The notes under the pieces are model-generated. The model saw nothing but the letters and a program-made list of their open reading frames with translations, searched no databases and had not been told where the DNA came from. Made by a program: the position numbers and the translations under genes. Below are positions 8,884-17,476 of a stretch of 64,000 nt of DNA, in pieces. How positions within the stretch are numbered: the first letter of the stretch is position 1; every line of letters begins with the position of its first letter. This DNA is from Clostridiaceae bacterium (GTDB lineage Bacteria > Bacillota > Clostridia > Clostridiales > Clostridiaceae), in the NCBI GenBank assembly GCA_902363375.1, contig CABIZX010000001.1, positions 434,001-498,000 on the forward strand. Reading direction: 5' to 3'.

Positions 8884-10356
8884 ATGAAAAATAAGGATTT
8901 GATAAATATGACAAAAGATATGAAATCTATAAAGATAAAGCTAAATAATATGCAATTTAGATATGACGTATTTTTAATGGTAAATTTGTTTTTTAGTTTT
9001 ATTGATATAAACTTTGAAGATGAGCAATTTGATTTATTTATAGATATAAATGAAGAAGCAGAAAGTATCATTATTAATGATACTGAGAAAGTATTTAATT
9101 ATAAAATTAATAAGACTTATAAGATCTCAGAAGAAGTTAAAAAGGCCTTATTTTTATATTTAAGCAAGATGACTGGTAAGATTCTACCATGGGGAACCCT
9201 AGTTGGAATAAGACCATCTAAGAAAGCGTTAGACCTCTTAGAAAAAGGATATAGTGAAGAAGAAGTAATAAAAGAATTTAAGGATAGACATGAAACTAGT
9301 GAAGAGAAGGCCCAGCTTTGTATAGATGTAGCTAAGTATGAGAAGAGTGTAGTAAATAAAGATAAGAATACAATAAGCATATATGTAGGTATGCCTTTCT
9401 GTCCAACTAGATGCGTGTATTGTTCTTTTACTTCAAATCCTATAGCAGGAAAAGCAGCCTTAGTTAAAGAGTATATTAATGCTATTACCAAGGAAATAGT
9501 AGCTATAAGTAAGTATGTTGAGGAAAAAAACTTAACCATAGAAACTGTTTATTTTGGTGGGGGGACTCCAACAGCTGTAAATGATGAAGAGTTTGAAGAT
9601 ATAATGAATAAAATTTATAGTGGATTTGTAGAAGGAAAAAATATTAAAGAATTTACTGTAGAATGTGGAAGAGTAGATAGTATTACTGAAAAAAAATTGC
9701 AATCTATGAAGAGATATAAGGTTCATAGAATTAGTATAAATCCTCAAACTATGAATGATGATACTTTGAGAAATATTGGTAGGAATCATAATAGTATAGC
9801 AGTGGAAGAATGCTTTAATCTTGCTAGAGAACTAGGTTTTGATAATATAAATATGGATATGATAGTTGGACTTCCGGGAGAGGGAATCAATCATATAAAT
9901 AAAAGTTGCGAAAAAATATTGAAGCTAAATCCAGATAGTATAACTATTCATGGCATGTCTGTGAAAAGAGGCTCTAGATTGTATGAAAATTTAGTGAATA
10001 AGAAGGAGCTCTCTATTCCAAATCAAAATGAGTTAAATGCTATGTATGCAGCTACAAAGCAATTATCTATAGATTTAAAGATGAAGCCCTATTATATGTA
10101 CAGACAAAAGAATATGGTAGGTAATATGGAGAATGTAGGTTATTGTAGAGATGAAAAGATATGTATATATAACATTCAGATGATAGAGGAAAAGCAAACT
10201 ATTATAGCTCTTGGTGCAGATGGAGTTTCAAAGGTTGTTTTCTTAGATGAAAATAGAATAGAGAGATTTGCAAATGTTAAAGATGTAAAAGAGTATAATA
10301 AAAGAGTAGATGAAATGATAGCTAGAAAGATAGAATTACTCAATACGTTATATTAA
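8884..10356 (+). CDS. hemZ: HemZ-type radical SAM coproporphyrinogen dehydrogenase family
   Basis: Radical SAM protein related to HemN/HemW, conventionally named HemZ in Firmicutes. The 490 residues contain an N-terminal domain specific to HemZ (PWGTLVGIRPSKKA near 100), then MPFCPTRCVYCSF with C173, C177 and C180, GGGTPTA near 224, and the RISINPQTM and GLPGE strands of the radical SAM barrel. The usual clostridial order MBL-hemZ-aspS is kept. The start is uncertain: ATG 8884 has no visible ribosome-binding site, while ATG 8908 has AAGGA 10 nt upstream. A role in haem synthesis is by family only; some family members may instead act in haem trafficking or other chemistry. Confidence 0.85.
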   Translation: MKNKDLINMTKDMKSIKIKLNNMQFRYDVFLMVNLFFSFIDINFEDEQFDLFIDINEEAESIIINDTEKVFNYKINKTYKISEEVKKALFLYLSKMTGKILPWGTLVGIRPSKKALDLLEKGYSEEEVIKEFKDRHETSEEKAQLCIDVAKYEKSVVNKDKNTISIYVGMPFCPTRCVYCSFTSNPIAGKAALVKEYINAITKEIVAISKYVEEKNLTIETVYFGGGTPTAVNDEEFEDIMNKIYSGFVEGKNIKEFTVECGRVDSITEKKLQSMKRYKVHRISINPQTMNDDTLRNIGRNHNSIAVEECFNLARELGFDNINMDMIVGLPGEGINHINKSCEKILKLNPDSITIHGMSVKRGSRLYENLVNKKELSIPNQNELNAMYAATKQLSIDLKMKPYYMYRQKNMVGNMENVGYCRDEKICIYNIQMIEEKQTIIALGADGVSKVVFLDENRIERFANVKDVKEYNKRVDEMIARKIELLNTLY

Positions 10357-10365
10357 AACAACTAT

Positions 10366-10393
10366 AAATAAAGCTATAAATAAAGCTTTATTT
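10366..10393 (+). terminator. Hairpin after hemZ
   Basis: AAATAAAGC and GCTTTATTT can pair across a 10-nt loop just after the hemZ stop. The U tract is only UUU, so it is a weak candidate. Confidence 0.35.
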
Positions 10394-10448
10394 GAGTAAT
10401 GATATTATAAAATATTTTAGATTTAATGATTAAACAGGAGGAATTTAA

Positions 10449-12233
10449 ATGGGAGAATCACTTAATGGACTTAAAAGAACCATTATGTGTGGTGAAGTAA
10501 GAGAATCAAACATCTCTGAAAAAATCACTGTTATGGGCTGGGTTCAAAGAAAAAGAAATTTAGGAAGTCTGGTTTTTGTAGATTTGAGAGATAGAACCGG
10601 ATTATTACAAGTTGTATTTGGTGAAGAAATAAATAAAGAAGCCTTTGAAAAAGCTGATTTAGTTAAATCTGAATACTGCATAGCTGTTACTGGAGAGGTT
10701 ATCAGAAGAGAATCTCCTAATAATAATTTGCCAACAGGAATGGTAGAGCTTAAAGGAGAAAGTATAAAAATACTTTCTGAGTCAGAGACTCCACCTATAT
10801 ATATAAAGGAAAATTTAGATGCTAGTGAAAATATAAGATTAAAATATAGATACTTAGACCTTAGAAGACCAGATATGCAAAAGATATTAATGATTAGACA
10901 TAAGGCTGCAAAGGTAGTAAGGGATTATCTAGATGAAAATGGATTCTTAGAAATGGAAACACCAATGCTTACTAAGAGTACACCAGAAGGAGCTAGAGAC
11001 TACTTAGTACCTAGTAGAAATTATCCAGGAATGTTTTATGCATTACCTCAATCTCCACAGATATTTAAGCAATTATTAATGGTTTCTGGATATGATAAGT
11101 ATTTCCAAATTGTTAAGTGTTTTAGAGATGAGGATTTAAGAGCTAATAGACAGCCAGAATTTACTCAGATAGATTTAGAAATGAGCTTTGTTGAAGTAGA
11201 TGACGTTATAGCTTTAAACGAAGGACTTTTAAAAAGAGTATTTAAAGAAGTTATAGATGTTGATGTACAACTTCCAATAAAAAGAATGCCTTACGCAGAA
11301 GCTATGAATAGATATGGTAGTGATAAACCAGACTTAAGATTTGGTATGGAGATACAAAATATTACTGAAGCAGTAAGAGGTACAGAGTTTGCTGTATTCA
11401 AAGGTGCCATTGAAAATGGTGGATCAGTAAGAGCTATAGTAGCTAAAAACTGTGCAGACATGGGTAGAAAGAAGATTGATAAGTTAGGTGAGTTTGTTAA
11501 GACATATAAGGCTAAAGGACTTGCTTGGATAGCTTATAAAGAAGGAGAAATAAAATCTCCAATAGCTAAATTCTTCTCAGAAGAAGATATGGCTAAATTA
11601 TTAAGTGCTGCTGGAGCAGAAGTAGGAGATTTAGTTTTAATAGTTGCAGATGTTGACAGTGTAGTACTTCAGTCCCTAGGAGCTTTAAGATTAGAGCTTG
11701 CAAAAGAACTTGGAATCTTAGAAGGAAACAAGGAATTTAACTTCGTATGGATTACTGAATTCCCAATGTTTGAATATGATGAAGAAGAGAAGAGATTCGT
11801 AGCTCTTCACCATCCGTTCACAGCACCTATGGATGAAGATTTAGATCTTTTAGAAACAGACCCAGGTAATGCTCGTGCTAAAGCATATGATATAGTATTA
11901 AACGGAGAAGAGCTTGGTGGAGGAAGTATAAGAATTCATGATACAAATCTTCAACAAAAAATATTTAATCTTTTAGGATTTACTGATGAAAGTGCATGGG
12001 AAAGATTTGGATTCTTACTAGAAGCATTTAAATATGGACCACCACCACATGGCGGACTTGCATATGGATTAGACAGGATGGTAATGTTCCTTGCAGGAAC
12101 TGATAACATAAAAGATGTTATCACCTTCCCTAAAAATCAAAACGCTTATTGCCCAATGAGTGAAGCTCCTAATGTTGTTGATGAGAAACAATTAAAAGAT
12201 CTTGGAATTGAAATAAGCAAAGTAGAAAAATAA
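10449..12233 (+). CDS. aspS: Aspartyl-tRNA synthetase
   Basis: Class II aminoacyl-tRNA synthetase, 594 residues, the bacterial AspRS length. It has the N-terminal OB-fold anticodon-binding domain (GWVQRKRNLGSLVFVDLRDRTG), motif 2 (FRDEDLRANRQPEFTQ near 223), the large bacterial insertion (GAD) domain, and motif 3 (GGLAYGLDRMVMFLAG). A CAGGAGG box precedes the ATG. Followed by a clean terminator and 6S RNA, as in Bacillus subtilis. Confidence 0.97.
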   Translation: MGESLNGLKRTIMCGEVRESNISEKITVMGWVQRKRNLGSLVFVDLRDRTGLLQVVFGEEINKEAFEKADLVKSEYCIAVTGEVIRRESPNNNLPTGMVELKGESIKILSESETPPIYIKENLDASENIRLKYRYLDLRRPDMQKILMIRHKAAKVVRDYLDENGFLEMETPMLTKSTPEGARDYLVPSRNYPGMFYALPQSPQIFKQLLMVSGYDKYFQIVKCFRDEDLRANRQPEFTQIDLEMSFVEVDDVIALNEGLLKRVFKEVIDVDVQLPIKRMPYAEAMNRYGSDKPDLRFGMEIQNITEAVRGTEFAVFKGAIENGGSVRAIVAKNCADMGRKKIDKLGEFVKTYKAKGLAWIAYKEGEIKSPIAKFFSEEDMAKLLSAAGAEVGDLVLIVADVDSVVLQSLGALRLELAKELGILEGNKEFNFVWITEFPMFEYDEEEKRFVALHHPFTAPMDEDLDLLETDPGNARAKAYDIVLNGEELGGGSIRIHDTNLQQKIFNLLGFTDESAWERFGFLLEAFKYGPPPHGGLAYGLDRMVMFLAGTDNIKDVITFPKNQNAYCPMSEAPNVVDEKQLKDLGIEISKVEK

Positions 12234-12237
12234 ATTT

Positions 12238-12277
12238 AAAAAAGCTTTAGTTATTTGAGAATAATTAAAGCTTTTTT
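12238..12277 (+). terminator. Rho-independent terminator after aspS
   Basis: AAAAAAGCTTTAGTTATT pairs with AATAATTAAAGCTTTTTT (one bulge), giving a long stem that ends in a run of six T. Confidence 0.88.
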
Positions 12278-12333
12278 GGCTATAATAGCTTTATAAAACT
12301 ATTGATACTTAGTGATTAATATTTATTTTATAA

Positions 12334-12362
12334 TTGCAATTTTAGTATGATTGCTATATAAT
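12334..12362 (+). promoter_or_regulatory. Promoter of the 6S RNA gene
   Basis: TTGCAA (12334-12339), 17-bp spacer, TATAAT (12357-12362). Transcription would start near 12369, at the base of the predicted RNA closing stem. It fits a vegetative sigma-A promoter. Confidence 0.75.
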
Positions 12363-12368
12363 AATACT

Positions 12369-12599
12369 AAAGAATATTCTACTGTGTGCGTGGAAGTGGC
12401 TTATGTTGAGCCAACATTTAAACATAGTGGCTGATGTTCTCGTTATGGAGTGTTGACAAACTATTTTATAGTTAGTACCAGAAGTAATGAGGCGATTCCA
12501 CCCCTGGGAGACAGGGTTCAAATAATCCATGAAGACGGCACGGTGGGTATCAATAGTTTTAAACATCAGGGAGTAAATATTTATATTTACTCCTTTTTT
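12369..12599 (+). ncRNA. ssrS: 6S RNA (SsrS/BsrA type)
   Basis: A non-coding transcript that binds sigma-A RNA polymerase in a promoter-like open-bubble form. Support: an independent promoter and a terminator (GGAGTAAATAT stem followed by T6 at 12570-12599); complementary ends (ACTGTG near 12382 pairs with CACGGT near 12540); an internal region with GTTGAGCC on the 5' side and CCCCTGGGAGACAGGGTTC on the 3' side, resembling conserved 6S blocks; and its place directly after aspS, where B. subtilis keeps bsrA. A 70-codon reading frame on the other strand is a shadow. A covariance-model search would settle it. Confidence 0.8.
12570..12599 (+). terminator. Terminator of the 6S RNA
   Basis: GGAGTAAATAT and ATTTACTCC form the stem, followed by TTTTTT. 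Confidence 0.85.
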
Positions 12600-12800
12600 A
12601 TATAGATAAATTGGGATTATCTATTCACCATATTATTTTGGGAGAAGAAAAAACCGTTGTTTATTGATATAAAGTAGAGATTAAATTTAAAAATGGTTAA
12701 TAGCAGAACGTTTTCTTCCAGTGTTGTACAACTAATCTATCATGGGAATGGTAATTAACTTTTAATAGAGCAAAAAGAAAAATAAAGTTTAAAATGTGCA

Positions 12801-12868
12801 TTAGGGGAATTTTTCAATGAGTTCCCCTAAAATAGTGTATATTATCAACAATGCTATTTAACAGAGCC
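12801..12868. repeat. Hairpin and terminal-repeat-like sequence between 6S RNA and thrE
   Basis: The 290-bp gap 12600-12888 has no convincing ORF. It contains a 9-bp hairpin (TTAGGGGAA/TTCCCCTAA, 12801-12830) and, read on the minus strand from 12868, GGCTCTGTTAAATAGC... GTTGATAATATACAC, which resembles the sequence starting at 49807. Both look like ends of a terminal-inverted-repeat mobile element; no transposase remains here. Confidence 0.4.
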
Positions 12869-12888
12869 GTATTTTAAAACCATTCTTT

Positions 12889-13344
12889 TTATTTGCTTTC
12901 TCTCTTATGTTGAAGTTTTCTAGTTTTTAATTTCTGGAATAGACGGCTTAAGGTAGATACTAGAATAATTCCTACAGCGATAACCCCAGCAAGAGATAAA
13001 GTTTCAATTCCATAGTTTAATGATTCAAATATGTTCCCTTGAACTGCTTCAAAAACTGTATAATACATTCCACTTCCAGGAACTAAAGGAATAAGAGAGC
13101 AAACTAAAAATAGTGTAACAGGATTTTTTAAAACTCTAGAGAAAATTTCAGCATAAATACTAATACTTATAGAAGCCATTAGCATAGCCAATACACTAGA
13201 GGAAGATAAGTTTAAAGTAAGACTATAAAAAAACCAACCTACGGCACCTCCAAGAGCTGCAAAGAATAGATTTTTATCTCTTACATTAAAAAGAACCCCG
13301 AAGCCTAAAGAAACAATAAAAGCATATATAATCTGCAAAAACAT
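12889..13344 (-). CDS. ThrE-type exporter, small (YjjB-like) subunit
   Basis: A 151-residue integral membrane protein with four to five TM helices and the GxxGWFFYSL and LVPGSGMYYTVFEAVQG segments of the ThrE_2/YjjB family. Together with the adjacent larger subunit it should form a split threonine/serine exporter, equivalent to the single-chain ThrE of corynebacteria. The two genes are one base apart, on the opposite strand to their neighbours. Substrate is by family only. Confidence 0.85.
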   Translation of the reverse strand: MFLQIIYAFIVSLGFGVLFNVRDKNLFFAALGGAVGWFFYSLTLNLSSSSVLAMLMASISISIYAEIFSRVLKNPVTLFLVCSLIPLVPGSGMYYTVFEAVQGNIFESLNYGIETLSLAGVIAVGIILVSTLSRLFQKLKTRKLQHKRESK

Positions 13345-13345
13345 T

Positions 13346-14113
13346 CTACATTCCTCCTATGATAGACATCCATAACTTGAAGCTAAAGGCAGTGCCAATA
13401 GCAATTGCTCCAGCTATCATTATAGCTTCTAGAGTTCTTGAAAGACCTGAAAGCAAGTCTCCTGCTATAGTATCACGAATAGCATTAGTGATAACAAGCC
13501 CTGGAACAAGCAACATAATTGAACCTATAATTATTTTATCTTGATGAAATATAGAATTCATAGATGAGAAGGCGAGTCCAATTATAGCTGCTAATGCACC
13601 ACCTGCTACATTAATAAAAAAGTCATTAACATTTAATCGAGATAGCATTGAGGATAATAAATTAATTAATATTCCTGCACAAAAGGATATGATAAAATCA
13701 CTAAAGGTACCTCCAAAAAGAAGAGTAAAGGTGCCAGTAGTTACCCCAGCAAAAAAAGTTTTTATTCTATTAGAGTATTTAGGAAAACTTCTTATATATT
13801 TTAACTCTCTATCTAGTTCATCTAAGGTAAGAGGTTCACTTTGTATCTTACGAGATAAATTATTTATCAATGCCACTTTTTCTAAATCAGTAGATCTAGA
13901 AATAATTCTTTTAATTATAGTACTGCTTCTTCCATTTTCATCCATAATTGATGTTATTATAGCTGTAGGTGAAACAAAGCTTTCAGCATTAGCTAAATTA
14001 TAAGATTTACATATCATATTTATTGTTTGCTCGACTCTATAGGTTTCACCACCATTTTCAAGCATTATTTTTCCAGCTTCAGCAGCTAGGTTTACTATAT
14101 TATCATTAATCAT
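13346..14113 (-). CDS. ThrE-type exporter, large (YjjP-like) subunit
   Basis: A 255-residue member of the DUF1212/YjjP family. The N-terminal soluble segment has the conserved GGETYRVEQTI near residue 20, a motif thought to be part of the hydrolase-like domain of ThrE, followed by about five TM helices with LLVPGLVITNAIRD near 204. An AGGAG box precedes the ATG at 14113. It is the first gene of a two-gene minus-strand operon and its promoter must lie in 14114-14363, back-to-back with the sigma-54 activator gene. Confidence 0.88.
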   Translation of the reverse strand: MINDNIVNLAAEAGKIMLENGGETYRVEQTINMICKSYNLANAESFVSPTAIITSIMDENGRSSTIIKRIISRSTDLEKVALINNLSRKIQSEPLTLDELDRELKYIRSFPKYSNRIKTFFAGVTTGTFTLLFGGTFSDFIISFCAGILINLLSSMLSRLNVNDFFINVAGGALAAIIGLAFSSMNSIFHQDKIIIGSIMLLVPGLVITNAIRDTIAGDLLSGLSRTLEAIMIAGAIAIGTAFSFKLWMSIIGGM

Positions 14114-14363
14114 AGTAGTACTCCTTTGTTATATAAACTAAAACACCTTACAATATATTATTATTAAAAGTGTTCAAAAATATTATAGACTAAAAAATGA
14201 TATAATGTGTAATTGTTAGAATAATGAATTTATTATATTACAATATTGTGCTAAATTAATTATATAGGTAAATATTATAAATTTACAATGTTAAACAGTA
14301 ACTTTCCTTATGATATGGTTTTAAATTAATTATAATTATATAGGGATAACTAAGGGGGATTTT

Positions 14364-15722
14364 ATGGATAATGTAAATGTATTATTAGAAAGTCTAATTA
14401 GTAATTTAAAAGAGGGAATTCATATAGTAGATAGTCAGGGGAAGACTATATACTATAATCATGCCATGGAGAATATAGAGGGGATGAAGAAAGACCAGGT
14501 TATGGGAAAGGAAATTCATGAATATCTTAAGGATATAGAACATTCAACAATTTTAGCGTGCTTAAAAAATGGGGAAACATATAAAGATATTGTACAAAAT
14601 TATAGTAATGGAGCTGGAAAGATAGTAACTAGTATTAATTCAACTATTCCAGTGATGTTGAAAGAAGAAGTTAATGCTGTAATTGAAATAGCTAGAGATA
14701 TGACTCAAATTAAAAAACTAAATGAAGCTATATGTGAATTAGAAAATAAAAGCAAATCAGAGAAAAAGTTTTATACATTTAAAGATATTATAGGTAATAG
14801 CAGTGAATTAAATGAGGAAATATTGAAAAGCAAGAGGGCTAGCATATCTAATTCCTCTGTACTTATATATGGAGAAACGGGATGTGGTAAAGAACTGTTT
14901 GCACAAAGTATACATTATGAAGGTGTGAGAAGAGACAAACCATTTATAGCTATTAATTGTGCTGCAATACCAAGTGCACTTTTAGAGGGAATGCTATTTG
15001 GAACAGTTAAAGGTAGTTTTACAGGAGCTGAGAATAAAAGAGGGCTATTTGAGGAAGCTCATAGGGGAACCATTTTATTAGATGAAATAAACTCTATGGA
15101 GCCTTATTTACAGTCTAAATTGTTAAGGGTTCTTCAAGATGGCTATATCAGACCCTTGGGTAGCAATAAAATTATTGATGTAGATGTCAGGATTATAGCG
15201 ACAATAAATGAGGAAGCGGATAAGCTTATAGAAGAAGGAAAACTTAGAAAAGATTTTTATTATAGATTAAGTGTAATAAAAATAATGATACCACCACTTA
15301 GAAAACGTAAACAAGATATAAGGGAATTGTGCCAGTTCTTTATAAATTATTATAATGGTATTTTATATAAAAATGTAAAAGGAATTAGTGAGGATGTAAT
15401 GGATGGATTTTTAGATTATAATTGGCCTGGAAATATAAGAGAGCTTAAAAATGTCATAGAAAGTGCAATGAACATGGTAGATGATGGAGAAATACTAACT
15501 AAGGAGTGCTTTGAAAGTAAAATTAGTTCAGTAGTAGAATCAGTAGCAGAGGAGGGCTTTACAGGAGAGCTTCCTTTAAACGAATATATAGATAATATCG
15601 AAAGAGGAATAATAGAGAAGAGCTACAAGAAGAATAATAATAACATAACAAAAACATCGGAAGAATTAAAAATATCAAGGCAAAACCTTCAATATAAACT
15701 AAAAAAATATAAATTAGTTTAA
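14364..15722 (+). CDS. Sigma-54-dependent transcriptional activator (PAS-AAA+-Fis)
   Basis: Bacterial enhancer-binding protein, 452 residues. Order: N-terminal PAS sensor domain (about 5-115), AAA+ domain with Walker A GETGCGKE at 170, the sigma-54 contact loop GSFTGA at 217 (a permitted variant of GAFTGA), Walker B GTILLDE and the RPLGS arginine-finger region, then a Fis-type helix-turn-helix (TSEELKISRQNLQYKLKK) at the C-terminus. It immediately precedes the ornithine operon, which has a good -24/-12 promoter, so it is very probably its activator. The PAS domain may sense ornithine, proline or redox state; the sequence does not say which. Confidence 0.93.
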   Translation: MDNVNVLLESLISNLKEGIHIVDSQGKTIYYNHAMENIEGMKKDQVMGKEIHEYLKDIEHSTILACLKNGETYKDIVQNYSNGAGKIVTSINSTIPVMLKEEVNAVIEIARDMTQIKKLNEAICELENKSKSEKKFYTFKDIIGNSSELNEEILKSKRASISNSSVLIYGETGCGKELFAQSIHYEGVRRDKPFIAINCAAIPSALLEGMLFGTVKGSFTGAENKRGLFEEAHRGTILLDEINSMEPYLQSKLLRVLQDGYIRPLGSNKIIDVDVRIIATINEEADKLIEEGKLRKDFYYRLSVIKIMIPPLRKRKQDIRELCQFFINYYNGILYKNVKGISEDVMDGFLDYNWPGNIRELKNVIESAMNMVDDGEILTKECFESKISSVVESVAEEGFTGELPLNEYIDNIERGIIEKSYKKNNNNITKTSEELKISRQNLQYKLKKYKLV

Positions 15723-15834
15723 TAGTCTTGTTATAAGATTAATTATTATATTAATAAAGTATAAATAAAGTGTTAAATAAAATAAGTTTTTTATTTTATT
15801 TAAGATAAAAAAGTAAGATTGCCGAAAAATAAGC

Positions 15835-15869
15835 AAAGCATATGCAAATAATTTTGCATATGCTTTTTT
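15835..15869 (+). terminator. 14-bp palindrome with T run: terminator and possible enhancer site
   Basis: AAAGCATATGCAAA and TTTGCATATGCTTT form a perfect 14-bp inverted repeat with a TAAT centre, followed by a T6 run. It can terminate the activator transcript. It also lies about 125 bp upstream of the -24 element of ord, inside the normal range for enhancer sites of sigma-54 activators, so it may bind the Fis-type activator as well. The rest of 15723-15989 is AT-rich with no gene. Confidence 0.75.
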
Positions 15870-15989
15870 AGTGGGTAAAGGCAGGGTTCTAAGAGAAAAA
15901 TTTTTTGCAGTAAATTTTAAAATATAATTGAAAATATATACATATATAATATTTTTAACCACATAGTTCTAAGAATTTTCTGAATTTTG

Positions 15990-16005
15990 TGGCATGGTAA
16001 TTGCT
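15990..16005 (+). promoter_or_regulatory. Sigma-54 (-24/-12) promoter of the ornithine operon
   Basis: TGGCAT-GGTAA-TTGCT matches the sigma-54 consensus TGGCAC-N5-TTGCW at all but one base. The predicted start is near 16016, about 45 bp before the ord start codon. A sigma-54 activator gene lies directly upstream. Confidence 0.88.
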
Positions 16006-16061
16006 GTAGTAAATATTAGCGAAACATATAAAAATAATTTACGTATAAGGGGGATTTTGAA

Positions 16062-17108
16062 ATGGAAAATGTTAAAGTAGCAATTTGGGGCTTTGGAGCT
16101 ATGGGAAGTGGAATGGCAAAGATGCTTCTAACAAAAAAAGGTGTAGACATAATAGGAGTTTGCGATATGCATCCTGCCAGAGCAGGAAAAAGTATTTTTG
16201 AAGTTTTAGATGTAAAAAGAGGAGATAGAAAAGATGTAATAATAAAGGCTAATATAGATGAAGTATTAACAGAAAAATGCTGTGATATTTGTTTATGTGC
16301 CACTGATTCCTTTACAAAAAATGCTTTCCCAAAATTAAAATCTGTACTTGAAAAGAAGATAAATGTTATATCTACTGCAGAGGAAATGTCTTATCCCCAA
16401 GCAAAGAATCCTGAACTAGCTAAAGAATTAAATAGAATTGCAAAAGAAAATGGAGTTACAATTCTAGGAACAGGTATAAACCCAGGCTTAATTATGGATT
16501 TACTTGTTGTGTGTTTAACTGGTTGTATGACAGAAGTAACTCATGTAGAGGCAAAGAGAGTAAATAGCTTGTCTCCTTTTGGACCAGCAGTTATGGAAGA
16601 GCAAGGAGTTGGTATGAAAGTTGAAGACTTTAATGCAGGAGTTAAAGATGGAACATTAGCTGGACATGTTGGATTTATAGAATCTGTAAATATGATAGCA
16701 GATTCCATGGGATGGAAGGTTGAAAAATTTGAACAGCAAATGTCACCAATAGTAACTAAGGTAGATAGAAAATCACCTTATGGATTTGCGGCAGCTGGAG
16801 ATGTAGCAGGAGTTAATATGACAGGCCAAGGATATGTAAATGGAGAAGTAAAAATAGATATGATCCATCCACAACAAATTGAGCCGGAAATGGAAGGTAC
16901 ATTTACTGGAGATTATATAACAATTAAGGGTACACCAGAAGTGAATATGTCAATCAAACCAGAAGTTGATGGTGGCCTTGGAACCATAGCTATGTGCGTT
17001 AATATGATTCCTCATGTAATTAATGCTAATCCAGGTTTAAAAACAATGATAGATCTACCAGTGCCAAGAGCTATAATGGGAGATTTCAGAGATTTTATAG
17101 ATAGATAA
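16062..17108 (+). CDS. ord: 2,4-diaminopentanoate dehydrogenase
   Basis: Oxidatively deaminates 2,4-diaminopentanoate, the ornithine aminomutase product, to 2-amino-4-oxopentanoate with NAD(P)+. The 348 residues start with a Rossmann fingerprint (IWGFGAMGSGMAKML) and resemble dihydrodipicolinate reductase-like dehydrogenases, with the conserved GTGINPGLIMDLLV segment near 141. First gene after the sigma-54 promoter, with an AAGGGGG box. The order ord-ortA-ortB-oraS-oraE is the one known from clostridial ornithine fermenters. Confidence 0.93.
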   Translation: MENVKVAIWGFGAMGSGMAKMLLTKKGVDIIGVCDMHPARAGKSIFEVLDVKRGDRKDVIIKANIDEVLTEKCCDICLCATDSFTKNAFPKLKSVLEKKINVISTAEEMSYPQAKNPELAKELNRIAKENGVTILGTGINPGLIMDLLVVCLTGCMTEVTHVEAKRVNSLSPFGPAVMEEQGVGMKVEDFNAGVKDGTLAGHVGFIESVNMIADSMGWKVEKFEQQMSPIVTKVDRKSPYGFAAAGDVAGVNMTGQGYVNGEVKIDMIHPQQIEPEMEGTFTGDYITIKGTPEVNMSIKPEVDGGLGTIAMCVNMIPHVINANPGLKTMIDLPVPRAIMGDFRDFIDR

Positions 17109-17154
17109 TGTATAAATTTAATTGTTCTTAACTATATTTATTTTGGAGGTGAAG

Positions 17155-17451
17155 GTGTTGATTAAAAAAGGAACATTTATTGAAATAGAAACAGTTGTAT
17201 TACAATGTGAAGATAGATCACCAGCAATTCCAGAGGATACAAAGAAAACCCCTCTTAAAATGTGGGTGAGAGGCTTTGTAAATTCAGATTGTAACCTGGG
17301 AGATGAAGTAGAAATCACTACAACCATTGGAAGAACTATGAAGGGTGTAGCTAAGGTGGTAGAACCTTCATATTCTCATGGCTTTGGTAGCTATGTAAGT
17401 GAAATATCTTATATAGGAAAACAAGCTAAGGAAATAATTTTTGGTAACTAG
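17155..17451 (+). CDS. ortA: 2-amino-4-oxopentanoate thiolase alpha subunit
   Basis: Small subunit of the PLP-dependent AKP thiolase, which cleaves 2-amino-4-oxopentanoate with CoA to acetyl-CoA and alanine. The conserved segment RSPAIPEDTKKTPLKMWVRGF lies in residues 21-41. Start choice: GGAGG at 17145-17149 points to GTG 17155 (spacing 5) or TTG 17158 (spacing 8); the ATG at 17122 is upstream of this box and is rejected. About 98 residues, normal for OrtA. Confidence 0.9.
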   Translation: MLIKKGTFIEIETVVLQCEDRSPAIPEDTKKTPLKMWVRGFVNSDCNLGDEVEITTTIGRTMKGVAKVVEPSYSHGFGSYVSEISYIGKQAKEIIFGN

Positions 17452-17476
17452 ATATACATGAAAGTAGGTGAGTAAT

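Noticed and set aside
12354..12566. 70-codon minus-strand frame
   Set aside because: It lies within the 6S RNA gene on the opposite strand, without a ribosome-binding site or recognisable protein.
13689..14003. 104-codon plus-strand frame inside the exporter gene
   Set aside because: It runs antisense to the well-supported ThrE-type subunit and has no ribosome-binding site or family resemblance.
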